A stretch of DNA of 64,000 nt from Candidula unifasciata (GCA_905116865.2 CAJHNH020004546.1:228501-292500), one strand, 5' to 3'. Shown: positions 23,271-33,429, numbered from the stretch's first letter. The notes: generated by a model from the letters alone, not told the origin. Numbers and translations: made by a program.

Positions 23271-23345
23271 TCCCTCCTCCGGCACTGTAATGTCACTAGC
23301 TGCAGAAGACGGGGACAGCGTCCTTACGGGAATGACCCAATTGAT
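23271..23345 (+). mobile_element. LINE 3' fragment, right part
   Basis: TGTCACTAGCTGCAGAAGAC resumes the LINE sequence seen at 15420-15460 (CACTTGCTGCTGAAGATGG) after the B3 insertion. Confidence 0.5.
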
Positions 23346-23994
23346 GTAATGTGGGTCGTCAGCTAGGATTCCCATATCCCAGCTAATGCACGGGGCGTCC
23401 TCCACCAGCAACAGTTAATGAATCGAATCGTTCATGGCGACACTTCATTTGCCAGCTCTCTATGTCTCATCTCCAATTCAGATTTAATAGAAAACGATTT
23501 TTGTGTGTGTCCCCCGAGTGTTGATCTAGCGAGGGATACATGGCCTGCGATTTCCGGCGCGGATGTCGAGTGAGGAGAGTGGATGTCGAGTGAGAAGCGT
23601 AGATGTCGAGTCAGGAGCGTGGCTGTCGAAAAAGGAGCGTCTATTCAAGCCGAGATACCAGAATCAAAACCAGCTTCGCCACAGCGTTCACATTATGAAC
23701 TTAATTAATTAATAGAAAAACTGGCGTGTGTGTGTACATCAGTGTGTATGAGTGTGTGCATGCGTGCTCCCTTAAGTGTCACTGTGTGCAGCCAACCTAT
23801 TTATTCCTCCATCGATTCAAATCCGTCAGCCTGTCAATATATCTATGTGTCTGTCCCTTTATCCACCCCTCAATGCGCCTAAACTTACCCATCCACATTA
23901 CCTACACACAGCTTACTGACTTCAATACATCAAGTATTATCCTATTTGATTCCGTCTCTCTAAGCCGAATGGCTATATCGTAGTCTAACTAGAG
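23346..23994. other. Unassigned, small 22-bp repeat
   Basis: Four loose copies of GTGGATGTCGAGTGAGGAGC at about 23555-23640. No gene was seen. Confidence 0.5.
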
Positions 23995-24184
23995 TAGCGG
24001 TTCTTGACCGGTGGGTCGCGACCGATTGGAGGGGACTTTCACACGGGTCGCCCAAGACCATCGAAAAATATATATTCACTAAAGTTATGAAGTAGCAACG
24101 AAAATAATTTTAAGGCTGGGGAGTCGCCACAACACGAAGAACTGTATTAAAGGGTCGCGGCATTAGGAAGGTTGAGAACCACTG
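23995..24184. mobile_element. hAT-type miniature element
   Basis: 190 bp with terminal inverted repeats, TAGCGGTTCTTGACC on the left and the complement of CAGTGGTTCTCAACC on the right. It is flanked by 8-bp duplications, AACTAGAG (23987-23994) and ACCTAGAG (24185-24192), with one mismatch. The subterminal GGGTCGCGACC is typical of hAT ends. There is no transposase. Confidence 0.85.
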
Positions 24185-24192
24185 ACCTAGAG

Positions 24193-24408
24193 CGATCACA
24201 GAAAGCAAGCAACAACTTTGCTCCAGCGCCGGTTCAAGGCAGCATCTTGGATTTGCTTTGCTGGCTTACCATCCACATTGAGATTTGTTCAATCTCCGGG
24301 CGGTTAAACTGCGACGTAGCTGCCACAGTAAAAGGGGAGTGGGGTGTTGGATGAAGCTGGTAGTGGGGATGAAAAAAGACAAACCCTCAGATATTAAACT
24401 AGACCATT
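24193..24408. other. Unassigned spacer
   Basis: Nothing recognised. Confidence 0.4.
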
Positions 24409-24646
24409 CGCCGTGTGGTTTACAGGGTCTTTCGTGGGAAGAGAACAGACCAACTGCGTCCCTAATATGCATGTTGTATTAGGCGACTGAAAATTATCTC
24501 GAAAGTCACAGCGCATCTGCTTAAGGAACCAACAGTTTGCATAGAAATACTCCAGATCTGTAAAACGGAGATACATGAGAACATTTATATTCAGGAACAT
24601 GAACAGCCGGAATGTCCCGCCGAAGTTTACAGGCCGTGAACGCGAA
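24409..24646 (+). mobile_element. Family A retroposon (A6) with expanded tail
   Basis: Near-complete copy, from the CGCCGTGTGGTTTACAGGG head to the CCCGCCGAAGTTTACAGGCC end. Its (GAA)n tail continues for about 210 bp. It is antisense to the cotransporter gene. Confidence 0.85.
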
Positions 24647-24855
24647 GAAGAAGAAGAAGAAGAAGAAGAAGAAGAAGAAGAAGAAGAAGAAGAAGAAGAA
24701 GAAGAAGAAGAAGAAGAAGAAGAAGAAGAAGAAGAAGAAGAAGAAGAAGAAGAAGAAGAAGAAGAAGAAGAAGAAGAAGAAGAAGAAAAAGAAAAAGCAG
24801 CAGCAGAAGAAGAAGAAGAAGAAGAAGAAGAAGAAGAAGAAGAAGAAGAAGAAGA
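24647..24855. repeat. (GAA)n microsatellite next to exon 3
   Basis: About 209 bp of GAA with one AAAAAGCAGCAGCAG interruption near 24786. It is the expanded tail of A6 and lies 40 nt inside intron 3 from the exon 3 donor. In the sense of the gene it is a (TTC)n tract. Confidence 0.97.
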
Positions 24856-24895
24856 AACTAGAGCAGACATGCAGACACCAGCCTCTCTGACTTAC

Positions 24896-25006
24896 CGGTT
24901 TTCCTTTGGCCTTCTCCACATCGCTGACGTTGGGCGCGATACCAGCCTGGTAGGAGGTGATGCGGGAGAGAATCTGCGAGATCTTGCCTTGGTGTGTCAG
25001 ATCATC
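24896..25006 (-). CDS. KCC (SLC12A4-7-like): KCC cotransporter, coding exon 3 (cytosolic N-terminal region)
   Basis: This 111-nt exon encodes 37 residues (122-158), phase 0 at both ends. The acceptor is CTCCTTCAG|GAT and the donor is CCG|GTAAGT. The residues DDLTHQGKISQILSRITSYQ, then SDVEKAKGKP, match in layout the KCC cytosolic stretch before TM1 (Met-Ala-Leu-Phe-Glu, then a helix, then Tyr-Thr-Asn, then a Lys-rich linker). Identity rests on position and phase as much as similarity, since this part of the family varies. Joined to exon 4 it gives GKP then [10 protein letters not shown], with no missing residues relative to the usual linker. Confidence 0.85.
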
Positions 25007-25425
25007 CTGAAGGAGGCGAGGATATAATGATCAATACAGGCTTAAAATGACAAGGATTCAGTTGAGACTCGTGGCATATCGTGTTTGCTATCGGGAATAC
25101 GTCAGTTAAGTGATTTTTGTGTACTCGTGCCTGTGTGTGTGGTTTAATTGATTTATGTAACGGGCTCAGTTGCCGCAATGTTCAATTTCCGTTTGTTACT
25201 TTGTGAAGCTCGCTGGTCTACTTTTCGTTTGGTTTTATATCTTTTCATCACGACAACTACGGGGTGTTTGTAAAATCTCACTACCCTTTGTTTGTAGAAC
25301 AAATTTAAAGAAAACAAACGAAGTACGTGAAAGCATCAAAGATGTGCCCCACAGTAAATCGTGAAGCATTATGAAGTGTTGGCTGACGTCTGTCGGAGAA
25401 ACTTTTTGCACTCAACACCGAATGG
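25007..25425. other. Part of intron 2, unassigned
   Basis: Unique sequence with no recognised feature. Confidence 0.5.
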
Positions 25426-25439
25426 TATTATCTACGGAA

Positions 25440-25761
25440 TCCTATAAATAAACAGAGGGGGAACCATTTGAGGCCGTTAAATATTATGAATTAATCAAGT
25501 AACAGAAAGTATTGTGAACGGCACTCATAGAAAGAAGTAGAAAGATAGAAGAACACACTAGAGAACAGGTGCCTAGTTGACCATGTATCTTGGTGCACTT
25601 GTATTCATGGCGAGGCGCAGACGCCGTCTGGAGGTGACAGGTTCAATTCCCGGCACGGTAACTATAGCTTTCGATTTTTATGTTGTCTAGTGTGTTCTTC
25701 TATCTTTCTACTCCTTTCTATGAGTGCCGTTCACAATACTTTCTGTTACTTGATTAATTCA
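25440..25761 (+). mobile_element. Hairpin retroposon with tRNA-type promoter in the loop
   Basis: 322 bp bounded by a perfect 14-bp direct repeat, TATTATCTACGGAA, at 25426-25439 and 25762-25775. Inside, two arms of about 81 bp (25485-25565 and 25683-25763, the last two bases lying in the duplication) are inverted copies with about two mismatches. The 117-nt loop holds an A-box match, TGGCGAGGCG (25608-25617), and a B-box match, GGTTCAATTCC (25640-25650). No protein is encoded. Confidence 0.8.
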
Positions 25762-25775
25762 TATTATCTACGGAA

Positions 25776-26039
25776 GAAAGAAACGTTTTGGTTGGACGAA
25801 ATGATGGTCGATACCCACACTGATGGATCTTTGTAGACTTATAGCACATTATATGGCGGACAATTTCAACACCCCTTATAACAAATATGTTATTACTGAT
25901 ACCTTCCCGCTTCCACAGAAAGAGCGTTATACTGTAAAAGTGGCCACAGTACATAACTGAATGACTTTTCTTTCCTCTGCTCCTGTAATGTCTGGCAGCG
26001 TCAGGGTAGGAATAGATTTTTGGTACGGGTCCTCCTGTT
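25776..26039. other. Unassigned intron 2 sequence
   Basis: Nothing recognised. Confidence 0.4.
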
Positions 26040-26482
26040 CATCAACATCATCGTGTGCCCTGACAACTGGCGTTGGCGCTCATGAGTCTTCACAGATCAC
26101 GATCCCTGGTTGCCTGGAACAGCTCTCTTGATGATATCCCTCTATGCAATCGTTTCAGCCCATCCAGTTTCATCTCTCTTGGTCTGCCTCTACCCCCTTT
26201 TCCAATGATCTTTCCAGTTGTCACGGTGTTCTCCAATGTCTCTCTTCTTATTATGTGGCCAAAGAACAGTGTTTGTCTCTTTCTTATTGTTGTATATAGA
26301 GATATATTTTCATTAGCCTCTTTCAAGCAATCGTTGTTAGTTACTCTGGCCGTCCAAGGTATTCGTAACATTCGTCTCAGAAACCACATCTCTGTTGCTT
26401 CCAAATTCGTCTTAATTTGTTTACTGACATTCCAAGATTCGCTGCCATACAGCAGAACAGGTTCTATGTAACACTGAGGCAT
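26040..26482 (-). mobile_element. LINE ORF2 C-terminal remnant
   Basis: A 130-codon frame with LLYGSESWNVSKQI, then FLRRMLRIPWTARVTN, then RKRQTLFFGHIIRRETLENT, then ISSRELFQATRDRDL. This is the best preserved copy of this LINE group in the window, covering the region after the RT core. The 3' end at 26040 is rich in ATC/ATG. Confidence 0.85.
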
Positions 26483-26703
26483 CCTGTTTTTGACATTTGA
26501 ATGAGAGCAATTAACTGCATATTTTCCTTCTGTAGGCTTCGTATAAGTTACTTGTCAGTGTCACTGATACTGCGGTCCGTGTTCTGATTGGCCGACCTTT
26601 GGCTCTGTTACCGCTGTATCTATATAACACTGACACCCTCCCCCTCCCCCCTCCCCCGTAGCTATTTTCCCCAAGGTGCTCTTCTGTAAAACATATGACT
26701 TAC
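26483..26703. other. Rest of intron 2 near the exon 2 donor
   Basis: A C-rich tract at 26637-26660 and a LINE-like scrap near 26560. No other feature. Confidence 0.4.
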
Positions 26704-26789
26704 CTCATATAAGGCCATATGGTTGGCGTATAGAGATTCTTCATTGTCAGCCAAAGGCAGGTGATCCCTGTTTTGTGCAGCATTCTCGC
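26704..26789 (-). CDS. KCC (SLC12A4-7-like): KCC cotransporter, coding exon 2
   Basis: This 86-nt exon has acceptor GGCCAG|GCG and donor GAG|GTAAGT. With the single G carried over from exon 1 it gives 29 codons (residues 93-121): GENAAQNRDHLPLADNEESL then YANHMALYE. The NHMALYE end corresponds to the conserved Asn-Met-Ala-Leu-Phe-Glu found before the first KCC cytosolic helix. Phase 1 on entry and phase 0 on exit both fit the neighbours, which is the main support for so short an exon. It is cytosolic. Confidence 0.85.
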
Positions 26790-27185
26790 CTGGCCAAAGA
26801 AAGAGACACACTTTGTAAAGCCCTGTACATTATTTCAATCTACGTTCATATAACGTAATAGCTCTATCAGCCTTCTTAAACTAGCCAGATTAGCATATTC
26901 TAACTGACGTTTAGCCACTTCTTACTCATTTTCTACAACAATTAACAAGTAAATGACATTTATATCATTATCTCACACAAGTAACCAGCGTTTTCTAACA
27001 TTCAACAGGTTTTTGAACAGCTTTCTGGAGCTAGTTATTAGTTTTATAATATTTCCGAAAAAGAATACAAGTAATTTAGGAAGCATATTTTTGCGTCTTA
27101 AAATGTTCACATAAAATAAAGCAGCCACAGATCTAGGCCTCGCAAACGTATCGCTATGTCATCTAATTAGTTATCATTCTACAAA
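26790..27185. other. Start of intron 1 (3' part), unassigned
   Basis: A/T-rich sequence without a recognised feature, apart from the exon 2 acceptor at its low-coordinate end. Confidence 0.5.
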
Positions 27186-27189
27186 GCAG

Positions 27190-27800
27190 CCACGTCTTTC
27201 TTCCAATATATTAACACTCTTTGGAGAAATCATGTCGCACTGTCTTCTTTTGTTAATCTTCCATGAAGAAACCACGCCACTCTGTCTTCAAATATGTTAA
27301 CATATAAAGGAATCGTGTCACTCTGTCTTCTAATATGTTAACATTCTATGGCAGAATCACGGCACTGTGTCTTCTAATATGTTAACATTCTACGACGGAA
27401 TCAGGTCACTGTGTCTTCTAATTTGTTAACATTCTACGACGGAATCACGTCTCTCTGTCTTCTAATATGTTAACATTCTATCATGGAACAAAATCACTTT
27501 GTCATCTAATATGTTACCATTAAATGACTGAATCATGCCACTCTTTCTTCTAATATGTTAACATTCTATGATGGAACAAAATCACATTTTCTTCTAATAT
27601 GCTAACATTCTATGAAGGAACTATGTCACGATGTCTTTTAATATGTTAACATTCTTTGAAGGAATCAAGCCACACTGTGTTCTAACATGCTAACATTCTA
27701 TGAAGAATCACCTCACTCTGCCCTCCAATATGTTAACATTCTACCAGAGAACTAATACCTATGTCACCTAGTGTTTTCTTATTCTAACAAGGGACCACGT
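27190..27800. repeat. Degenerate 44-bp minisatellite
   Basis: About 13 copies of TCTAATATGTTAACATTCTA plus a variable TGRNRGAATCA segment and CTGTGTCT. Confidence 0.85.
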
Positions 27801-27867
27801 CTCGGCGTCTTCTAATCTGTTCATATTCTACAAAGGAGACACACCTCCATCTCTTCCAGTATCTTGG

Positions 27868-28192
27868 CATTTTTCTTCTTCTTCTTCTTCTTCTTCTTCC
27901 TCCTCTTCGTGTTCTCCAGCTGTAAACTCTTGCAGCAAGTTCTGGTTGTTCATCCACTTCTGGACTGTAGTCCTGTTCCAGAACCTGAGTGTTGCTTTTG
28001 GATCCGTGTTACAGATCAGACTCATTTGTGTGCAGACTGCTGGTTCCTTGCCTCTCAGGCAGATACACTCCGACTTAGAATGAAAGCTCCAAATTAGTCG
28101 ACTCTTACGACAGGCTTGTGGGTAGGCAGTGGGTCTATTCTTGTTTTCCCCTCTGATAGGGCCCCGGAACACACACAGGGATCTTGCAATAA
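27868..28192 (-). mobile_element. Family A retroposon (A7)
   Basis: Complete copy. (TTC)n tail at 27871-27900, 5' end near 28180 (complement of CCTGTGTGTGTTCCGGGGCC). It preserves GTCGACTCTTACGACAGGCT. Confidence 0.9.
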
Positions 28193-28280
28193 AAGAACCA
28201 TATCTACATTTCAATCACATTTCTGTGGCTTCTAATGTTCAACCATTTGGAGTCCACGATACACAGGCATACAGACAATG

Positions 28281-28505
28281 GGCAGTGTGTTAACAAACGT
28301 TGGGCAGTGTGTTAACAAAAGTTAGGCAGTGTGTTAACAAAAGTTAGGCAGTGTGTTAACAAAAGTTAGGCAGTGTGTTAACAAAAGTTAGGCAGTGTGT
28401 TAACAAAAGTTAGACAGTGTGTTAACAAAGGTTAGGCAGTGTGTTAAAACAAGTTAGGCAGTGTGTTAACAAACGTTAGGCAGTGTGTTAACAAAAGTTA
28501 GGCAA
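28281..28505. repeat. 22-bp minisatellite
   Basis: About ten copies of GGCAGTGTGTTAACAAAAGTTA. Confidence 0.95.
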
Positions 28506-28569
28506 TTAGTAGCAGATTGTTAGAGGACGTCACAAGTAAACCCCTGCATCTGTTGGCCGTGTAGACGAC

Positions 28570-28884
28570 GGATCAACACCATGTCACAAGGGTAGTAACC
28601 CATACGTGCTCTCTACTTCTGACTCAAGCCTGAGTCCGATGATCCTCAGCGCAGTGCACGAACTCCGTAGCACCGGCGAGGATCCTGAAAAACTTTGGCT
28701 AGGTTTTTAACTCCAAATTGTGCCCGGGTAGCGCCGTTAGGCTACTCTTTTTCCATCTCTAACTGTTAAGAGATTTTTTGCGTGCTCCACAATACACAAT
28801 GGTGTCCGATATTACTACCCAGAGACCAGGGGAAATTATTAGAAGTCAACGTGGGAAAAATACCAGCCGTCACCGGGGATTACA
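28570..28884 (-). mobile_element. Family B SINE lacking its tRNA head (B4)
   Basis: Body and 3' end of family B in minus orientation, truncated at the head (CACCGGGGATTAC). It forms an inverted pair with B5. Confidence 0.8.
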
Positions 28885-28904
28885 CAAACATCTGGGCATG
28901 GCCA

Positions 28905-28942
28905 TAGATCGCGGGTGGCTAAACTATGGCCCGCCGAGCAAG
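28905..28942. mobile_element. Possible hAT terminal fragment
   Basis: GGTGGCTAAACTATGGCCCG resembles a hAT miniature-element end. There is no partner end, so it is only suggestive. Confidence 0.3.
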
Positions 28943-28950
28943 TTTTACGA

Positions 28951-29289
28951 AAGGCTGAGTGGTCTCGATGCATAGCATTCGCCTCGAGTGCTGGAGGTTC
29001 CGGGTTCAGGCCCTGGTGAAGGATTTTTTTCACGTGGACTTTTAATTTCCCCCCCCCCCCCCGTTTCTAGATACCAATATAGGACGCCCGTGTGGCAGGT
29101 GGAAATCGAAAAGAGTACTTGAACGGCGCTGCCCGGGCGAAATTTGGAGTTGAAAATCTCCCAAAGTATTTCAGAATCCTCGCCAGTGCTACGTAGTTCA
29201 TGCTGATAATCTTCGGACTCAGGCTTAAGTTAGAAGTAGAACAAAGAGCACTTATGGATTACTGCCCTTGTGCCATGATGTTAATCCGC
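28951..29289 (+). mobile_element. Family B tRNA-derived SINE (B5)
   Basis: Head GAGTGGTCTCGATGCATAGC with a B-box-like GGTTCCGGGTTCAGGCCC, then the body GAACGGCGCTGCCCGGGCGA, and an end at CATGATGTTAATCCGC. A C12 run sits after the head. Confidence 0.85.
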
Positions 29290-29555
29290 TATATAAACCA
29301 TACCCCAGAAGCGCACCAAGGGGAACTTTCCCATAAACCAGGGTTATTGAACTAAGTTTATTTAGGGACCAAAATGTTGAAAACGAGAATGTCGCAGGGC
29401 GAAAACCCGATCCCTAGCACAGACCGATCATTAATGAAAAACAACTAGCAATGATCCGATGAATTTTGCCTTGGCAGACAAAGCTATCCTAACATGTATC
29501 TTTTGTATCCAGAAGCCATGAGTTGTTAACCCTTAGGCTTGATACTATGGATATT
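29290..29555. other. Unassigned intron 1 sequence
   Basis: AGGGTTATTGAACTAAGTTT recalls a hAT miniature-element end, but no second end was found. Otherwise nothing. Confidence 0.3.
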
Positions 29556-29559
29556 GCAG

Positions 29560-29705
29560 CCTTGATTCCATGATAGAGACCGTAAATCTGGGAGAAATGT
29601 GGCATTTCTGCCTACCCCCGGGGCGTGAACCCGAACCACTTGGAGTTTGTCACCCGGTCGCCGCAAAGTCAGGTTTAACCAACTAAGCTAGCCAGTCGGG
29701 GGTCC
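29560..29705 (-). mobile_element. tRNA-like SINE head, minus orientation
   Basis: The complement gives CTGGCTAGCTTAGTTGGTTA (A-box-like) and GGTTCGGGTTCACGCCCC (B-box-like) with a short body. It is assigned by promoter-like boxes only. Confidence 0.5.
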
Positions 29706-29960
29706 TAGCACGTATCAAAAATGGGATTAGTCGTCCAAGTTTTGGTTAGGGCTGTATGCAACTTTCCAAAATCAGCTTGATGGCGTTGGTAGTAAACTGA
29801 TGTTACACAAAATGATCCTGGGAGTGTTAATTCCGCCTTTGCTTGACCTATGCTGTGTTATCTTTATGTGCCGGTCTCGATCGTTATCAATGACCTTAGA
29901 TAGTTTATTTGTTCTTGTGGTGGCAGTGTTACCTCGTGTTATCTGATCAGACTAGGCTGC
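29706..29960. other. Unassigned spacer
   Basis: Nothing recognised. Confidence 0.4.
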
Positions 29961-30770
29961 TTTTTGTTTTTGCCCTCTCGGTGGCAGACATAACATCTGT
30001 GGTACTGTCAGCTGACTTTCTGCGTTGTGTTTTCAGTTAGATTAAACAGCTACAGTTTGTTTTTGCTCGCTCGGTAGCAGACATAACATCGTACTGTCAG
30101 CTGACTTTCTGTGTTTTGTTTTCAGTTAGATTAAACAGCTATAGTTTGTTTTATAACATCTGTTGTACTGTCAGCTGACTTTCTGTGTTTTGTTTTCAGT
30201 TAGATTAAACAGCTATAGTTTGTTTTTATAACATCTGTTGTACTGTCAGCTGACTTTCTGTGTTTTGTTTTCAGTTAGATTAAACAGCTATAGTTTGTTT
30301 TATAACATCTGTTGTACTGTCAGCTGACTTTCTGTGTTTTGTTTTCAGTTAGATTAAACAGCTATAGTTTGTTTTATAACATCTGTTGTACTGTCAGCTG
30401 ACTTTCTGTGTTTTGTTTTCAGTTAGATTAAACAGCTATAGTTTGTTTTATAACATCTGTTGTACTGTCAGCTGACTTTCTGTGTTTTGTTTTCAGTTAG
30501 ATTAAACAGCTATAGTTTGTTTTTGCTCACTCGGTGGCAGACATAACATCTGTTGTACTGTCAGCTGACTTTCCGTGTTTTGTTTTCAGTTAGATTAAAC
30601 AGCTATAGTTTGTTTTTGCTCGCTCGGTAGCAGACATAACATCTGTTGCATAGTCAGCTTTCTTTCCGTATTTTGTTTTCAGTCAGTATTAAAAAGCCAT
30701 AGTTTGCTTTTGCCTCCCCGGTAGTAGACATAACATCTGTTGTACTGACTTGTTAGCTGACTTTCAGTGG
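29961..30770. repeat. 74-96-bp minisatellite
   Basis: The unit has TAACATCTGTTGTACTGTCA, then GCTGACTTTCTGTGTTTTGT, then TTTCAGTTAGATTAAACAGC and TATAGTTTG. Outer units carry an extra block, TTGCTCGCTCGGTAGCAGAC; inner ones lack it. About ten copies. Confidence 0.95.
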
Positions 30771-30849
30771 GTTTTTTTTTTTTTTCATTGTCAATATTTA
30801 AAAAAAAAAAAAAGGGCTAAACAAAGGACCCACTAGATCGTACACTACA

Positions 30850-31060
30850 AGACATAGGTTTGGATATACCGATCAACAGTCAATGTCTAAGGCGATCACC
30901 ATAACGTCGAACGCATCTACTTCCCATAATATTTCTGGAACCCCTTTAAGCCAGGTCGACATGGGAGTCAATAAAATTCCGTATCGATGTTAATTCGAAC
31001 CCAAAACCTTTAGGCAAACAGACATGAATCAAACCAATCTGCCGCAATCAAAAGAAGGAA
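30850..31060 (-). mobile_element. Family C tRNA-derived SINE (C5)
   Basis: Complement of the family blocks at CCTTTAAGCCAGGTCGACAT. The B-box-like complement is AATTCGAACCCAAAACC. Degenerate. Confidence 0.6.
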
Positions 31061-31079
31061 CTTTACAAAACGTCGCTCT

Positions 31080-31394
31080 TAAGGCACGCGTACAGGTCTC
31101 TCTTTCTCTAGTCGATTCTCCAGCCCAAATGTGCTTTTATAGCCGAAGAACTGGCAAAATGGTGCTCTTGTAGAGTCGGAGTTTCGTTCCTCTGCAGTAA
31201 TTGTTGGATTTCCAGATTTGCCTCATTCTTCCAAAAGCAGCTCTAGCTTTGTTCAGACGTGACTGTATGTCTTCCTCTGTCCCTTCCAGTAGGGACACCA
31301 CACTGCCAAGATATGTGAAATGTTCTACATTTTCAAGTGATTGGTTACTTATGGTCACTGGTTGTTGGTTTGGACTGTTTGTCATGATCTTAGC

Positions 31395-31425
<31 letters not shown>

Positions 31426-31690
31426 TTTTTTTTATTCTCAGTCCCACCATTTCTGCTGTGCAGTTTAGTCTGTTACTTTTCTCTTGTATATGTTCATGTT
31501 TATGTGATAGAAGTGCTATATCATCTGCAAAATCAAGGTCCTCAAGCATGGTGAATGGAGTCCATCGTATGCCTCTTAATGTCCTGTCTACTATGTTCTT
31601 TAGTATCCAATCAATAACAAGGTTGAAGAGAAGAGATGACATAACACATCCCTGTCTTACACCCGTCTTTACTGGGTTAGTTAGTTAGTC
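31080..31690 (-). mobile_element. LINE reverse-transcriptase segment
   Basis: The upstream frame (31415-31642) holds SSLLFNLVIDWIL and the RT catalytic box LDFADDIALLSH. After an A/T-rich (TTTA)n insertion near 31400-31435 the frame resumes with VEHFTYLGSVV, EEDIQSRLNKARAAFGRMRQ, IW and LRLYKSTILPVL. This is the only stretch in the window where the FxDD catalytic motif of the RT is visible. It is 5'- and 3'-truncated and frameshifted, so not active. Confidence 0.85.
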
Positions 31691-31699
31691 GACAGATTA

Positions 31700-32110
31700 T
31701 CCTCATTGCCCGTCAAACCACTCAGTCCCTCCTCGGTAAATCCTGCAGCGTGTAGCCGCTAACGACACCAATTCTGTGTTGATTTATTAGTATTCTTCGG
31801 CTACCTTCGTAGTGTTTTTGTTTGGCGACAGCCCGTTTAACACGTTGTCCTTGCAGTCTGACCATGGTTGCAGATTCACAGTTCTCAGTTGGTTCACGCA
31901 AAAGTCTTAATTCTCTTAGGGCATTCAGTATATCAGCCTGGTCCAAGGTTTGTCCGGCTTTCACAGTAGCCCTACCTGCAAGTCTATCAGCCTGCTCATT
32001 TCCTTGTACCCCCACATATCCTGGCATGATAGTGAAACTAATCCTTGTCAGCCGTGAATTCTGTAGAGCCACCAACCACTGCCTTCAGACCCAGTCCTTC
32101 TCTGTCTCCT
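31700..32110 (-). mobile_element. RNase H segment of a LINE
   Basis: The frame holds ISFTIMPGYVGVQGNEQADR then LAGRATV, the canonical end of the RNase H domain, then a tail with INQHRIGVVSGYTLQDL. It adjoins the RT piece above but belongs to another LINE group, like 8411-8760. Confidence 0.8.
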
Positions 32111-32189
32111 TGAGCATACTCATCGAGTCACTGAGACATCATGCCCCAGTGAAACGCGTATTTCACATTTACTTTACTTCTACTAAACA

Positions 32190-32645
32190 AGTTTGCTAGC
32201 GATAACTTTTCGTGATTCCCTTTTACGTCAGAGCAAGTTAGAAACTCTAAAAATAATAAACAATATACCAAAGGAAACGTAACATCAATGCTCATCGATT
32301 TTCTCATAAAAACCCCACCATCATTAAATTATATACGTTTTCCAAGCCCCGACCTTAAGAGCCGGGAAATTACTGAACGTAAATCCGGGATAAAATAAAA
32401 CTACACGATACATGTCATCCATCAGCGAACGGAAATGTCGTTACAAGTGTGAAACTTGCATGACGGGAGCAGCCTTGCACTGAAACGGCGACAAAACAGT
32501 CCATCACTGACGCTAAACACACACCATTTGGAGGCAGAATCTTCTCGTACTTCATCAGAAAATGTGTTGTTTAAACAAGAAACAATGTGAATATCTCGTT
32601 CAGTGAAATCTCATTGATAACGACAGACAATCGGTTTATCTGAAT
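32190..32645. other. Unassigned intron 1 sequence
   Basis: No feature recognised. Confidence 0.45.
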
Positions 32646-32649
32646 GTAT

Positions 32650-33395
32650 AGTTTGTTGCAGAGGCATCGACACAGAGAAAACAGGTGGAGAACTGTTGCA
32701 GGGGCATCGAAACAGAAAACATAGGTGGGGGACTGTTGCAGGAGCATCGACACAGAGAAAACATAGGTGTGGGACTGTTGCAGGGGCATCGACACACAGC
32801 AAACAGGTGGGGGACTGTTGCAGGAGCATCGACACATAGAAAACATAGGTGGGAGACTGTTGCAGGGGCATCGACACACAGCAAACAGGTGGGGGACTGT
32901 TGCATGGTCATCGACACATAGAAAACATAGGTGTGGGACTGTTGCATGGGCATCGATACATAGAAAACATAGGTGGGGGACTGTTGCATGGGCATCGACA
33001 CATAGAAAACACAGGTGGGGGACTGCTGCAGAGGCATCAACACATAGAAAACACAGGTGGGGGACTGCTGCAGAGGCATCGGCACATAGAAAACATAGGT
33101 GGGGGACTGTTGCATGGGCATCGACACATAGAAAACATAGGTGGGGGACTGTTGCAGGGGCATCGACACATAGAAAACACAGGTGGGGGACTGTTGCATG
33201 GGCATCGACACACAGCAAACAGGTGGGGGACTGCTGCAGGGGCATCGACACATAGAAAACATAGGTGGGGGACTGTTGCATGGGCATCGACACATAGAAA
33301 ACATAGGTGGGGGACTGTTGCAGGGGCATCGACACAGAGAAAACATAGGTGGGGGACTGTTGCAGGGGCATCGACACACAGCAAACATAGGTGAG
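32650..33395. repeat. 42-bp minisatellite
   Basis: About 18 copies of GTGGGGGACTGTTGCAGGGG, then CATCGACACATAGAAAACAT and AG. Period-three frames on both strands are not genes. Confidence 0.95.
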
Positions 33396-33429
33396 GGACC
33401 TTCAAGCGGCTGAAGCCTTGTTTAAATGC

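Noticed and set aside
24575..25027. 150-codon Glu-rich frame on the plus strand
   Set aside because: It reads the (GAA)n tail of a retroposon and then the antisense of KCC exon 3; the exon on the minus strand has splice sites and family similarity.
26090..26482. 130-codon frame as a host gene in intron 2
   Set aside because: It is the LINE post-RT tail also present at 2097, 2542 and 35935.
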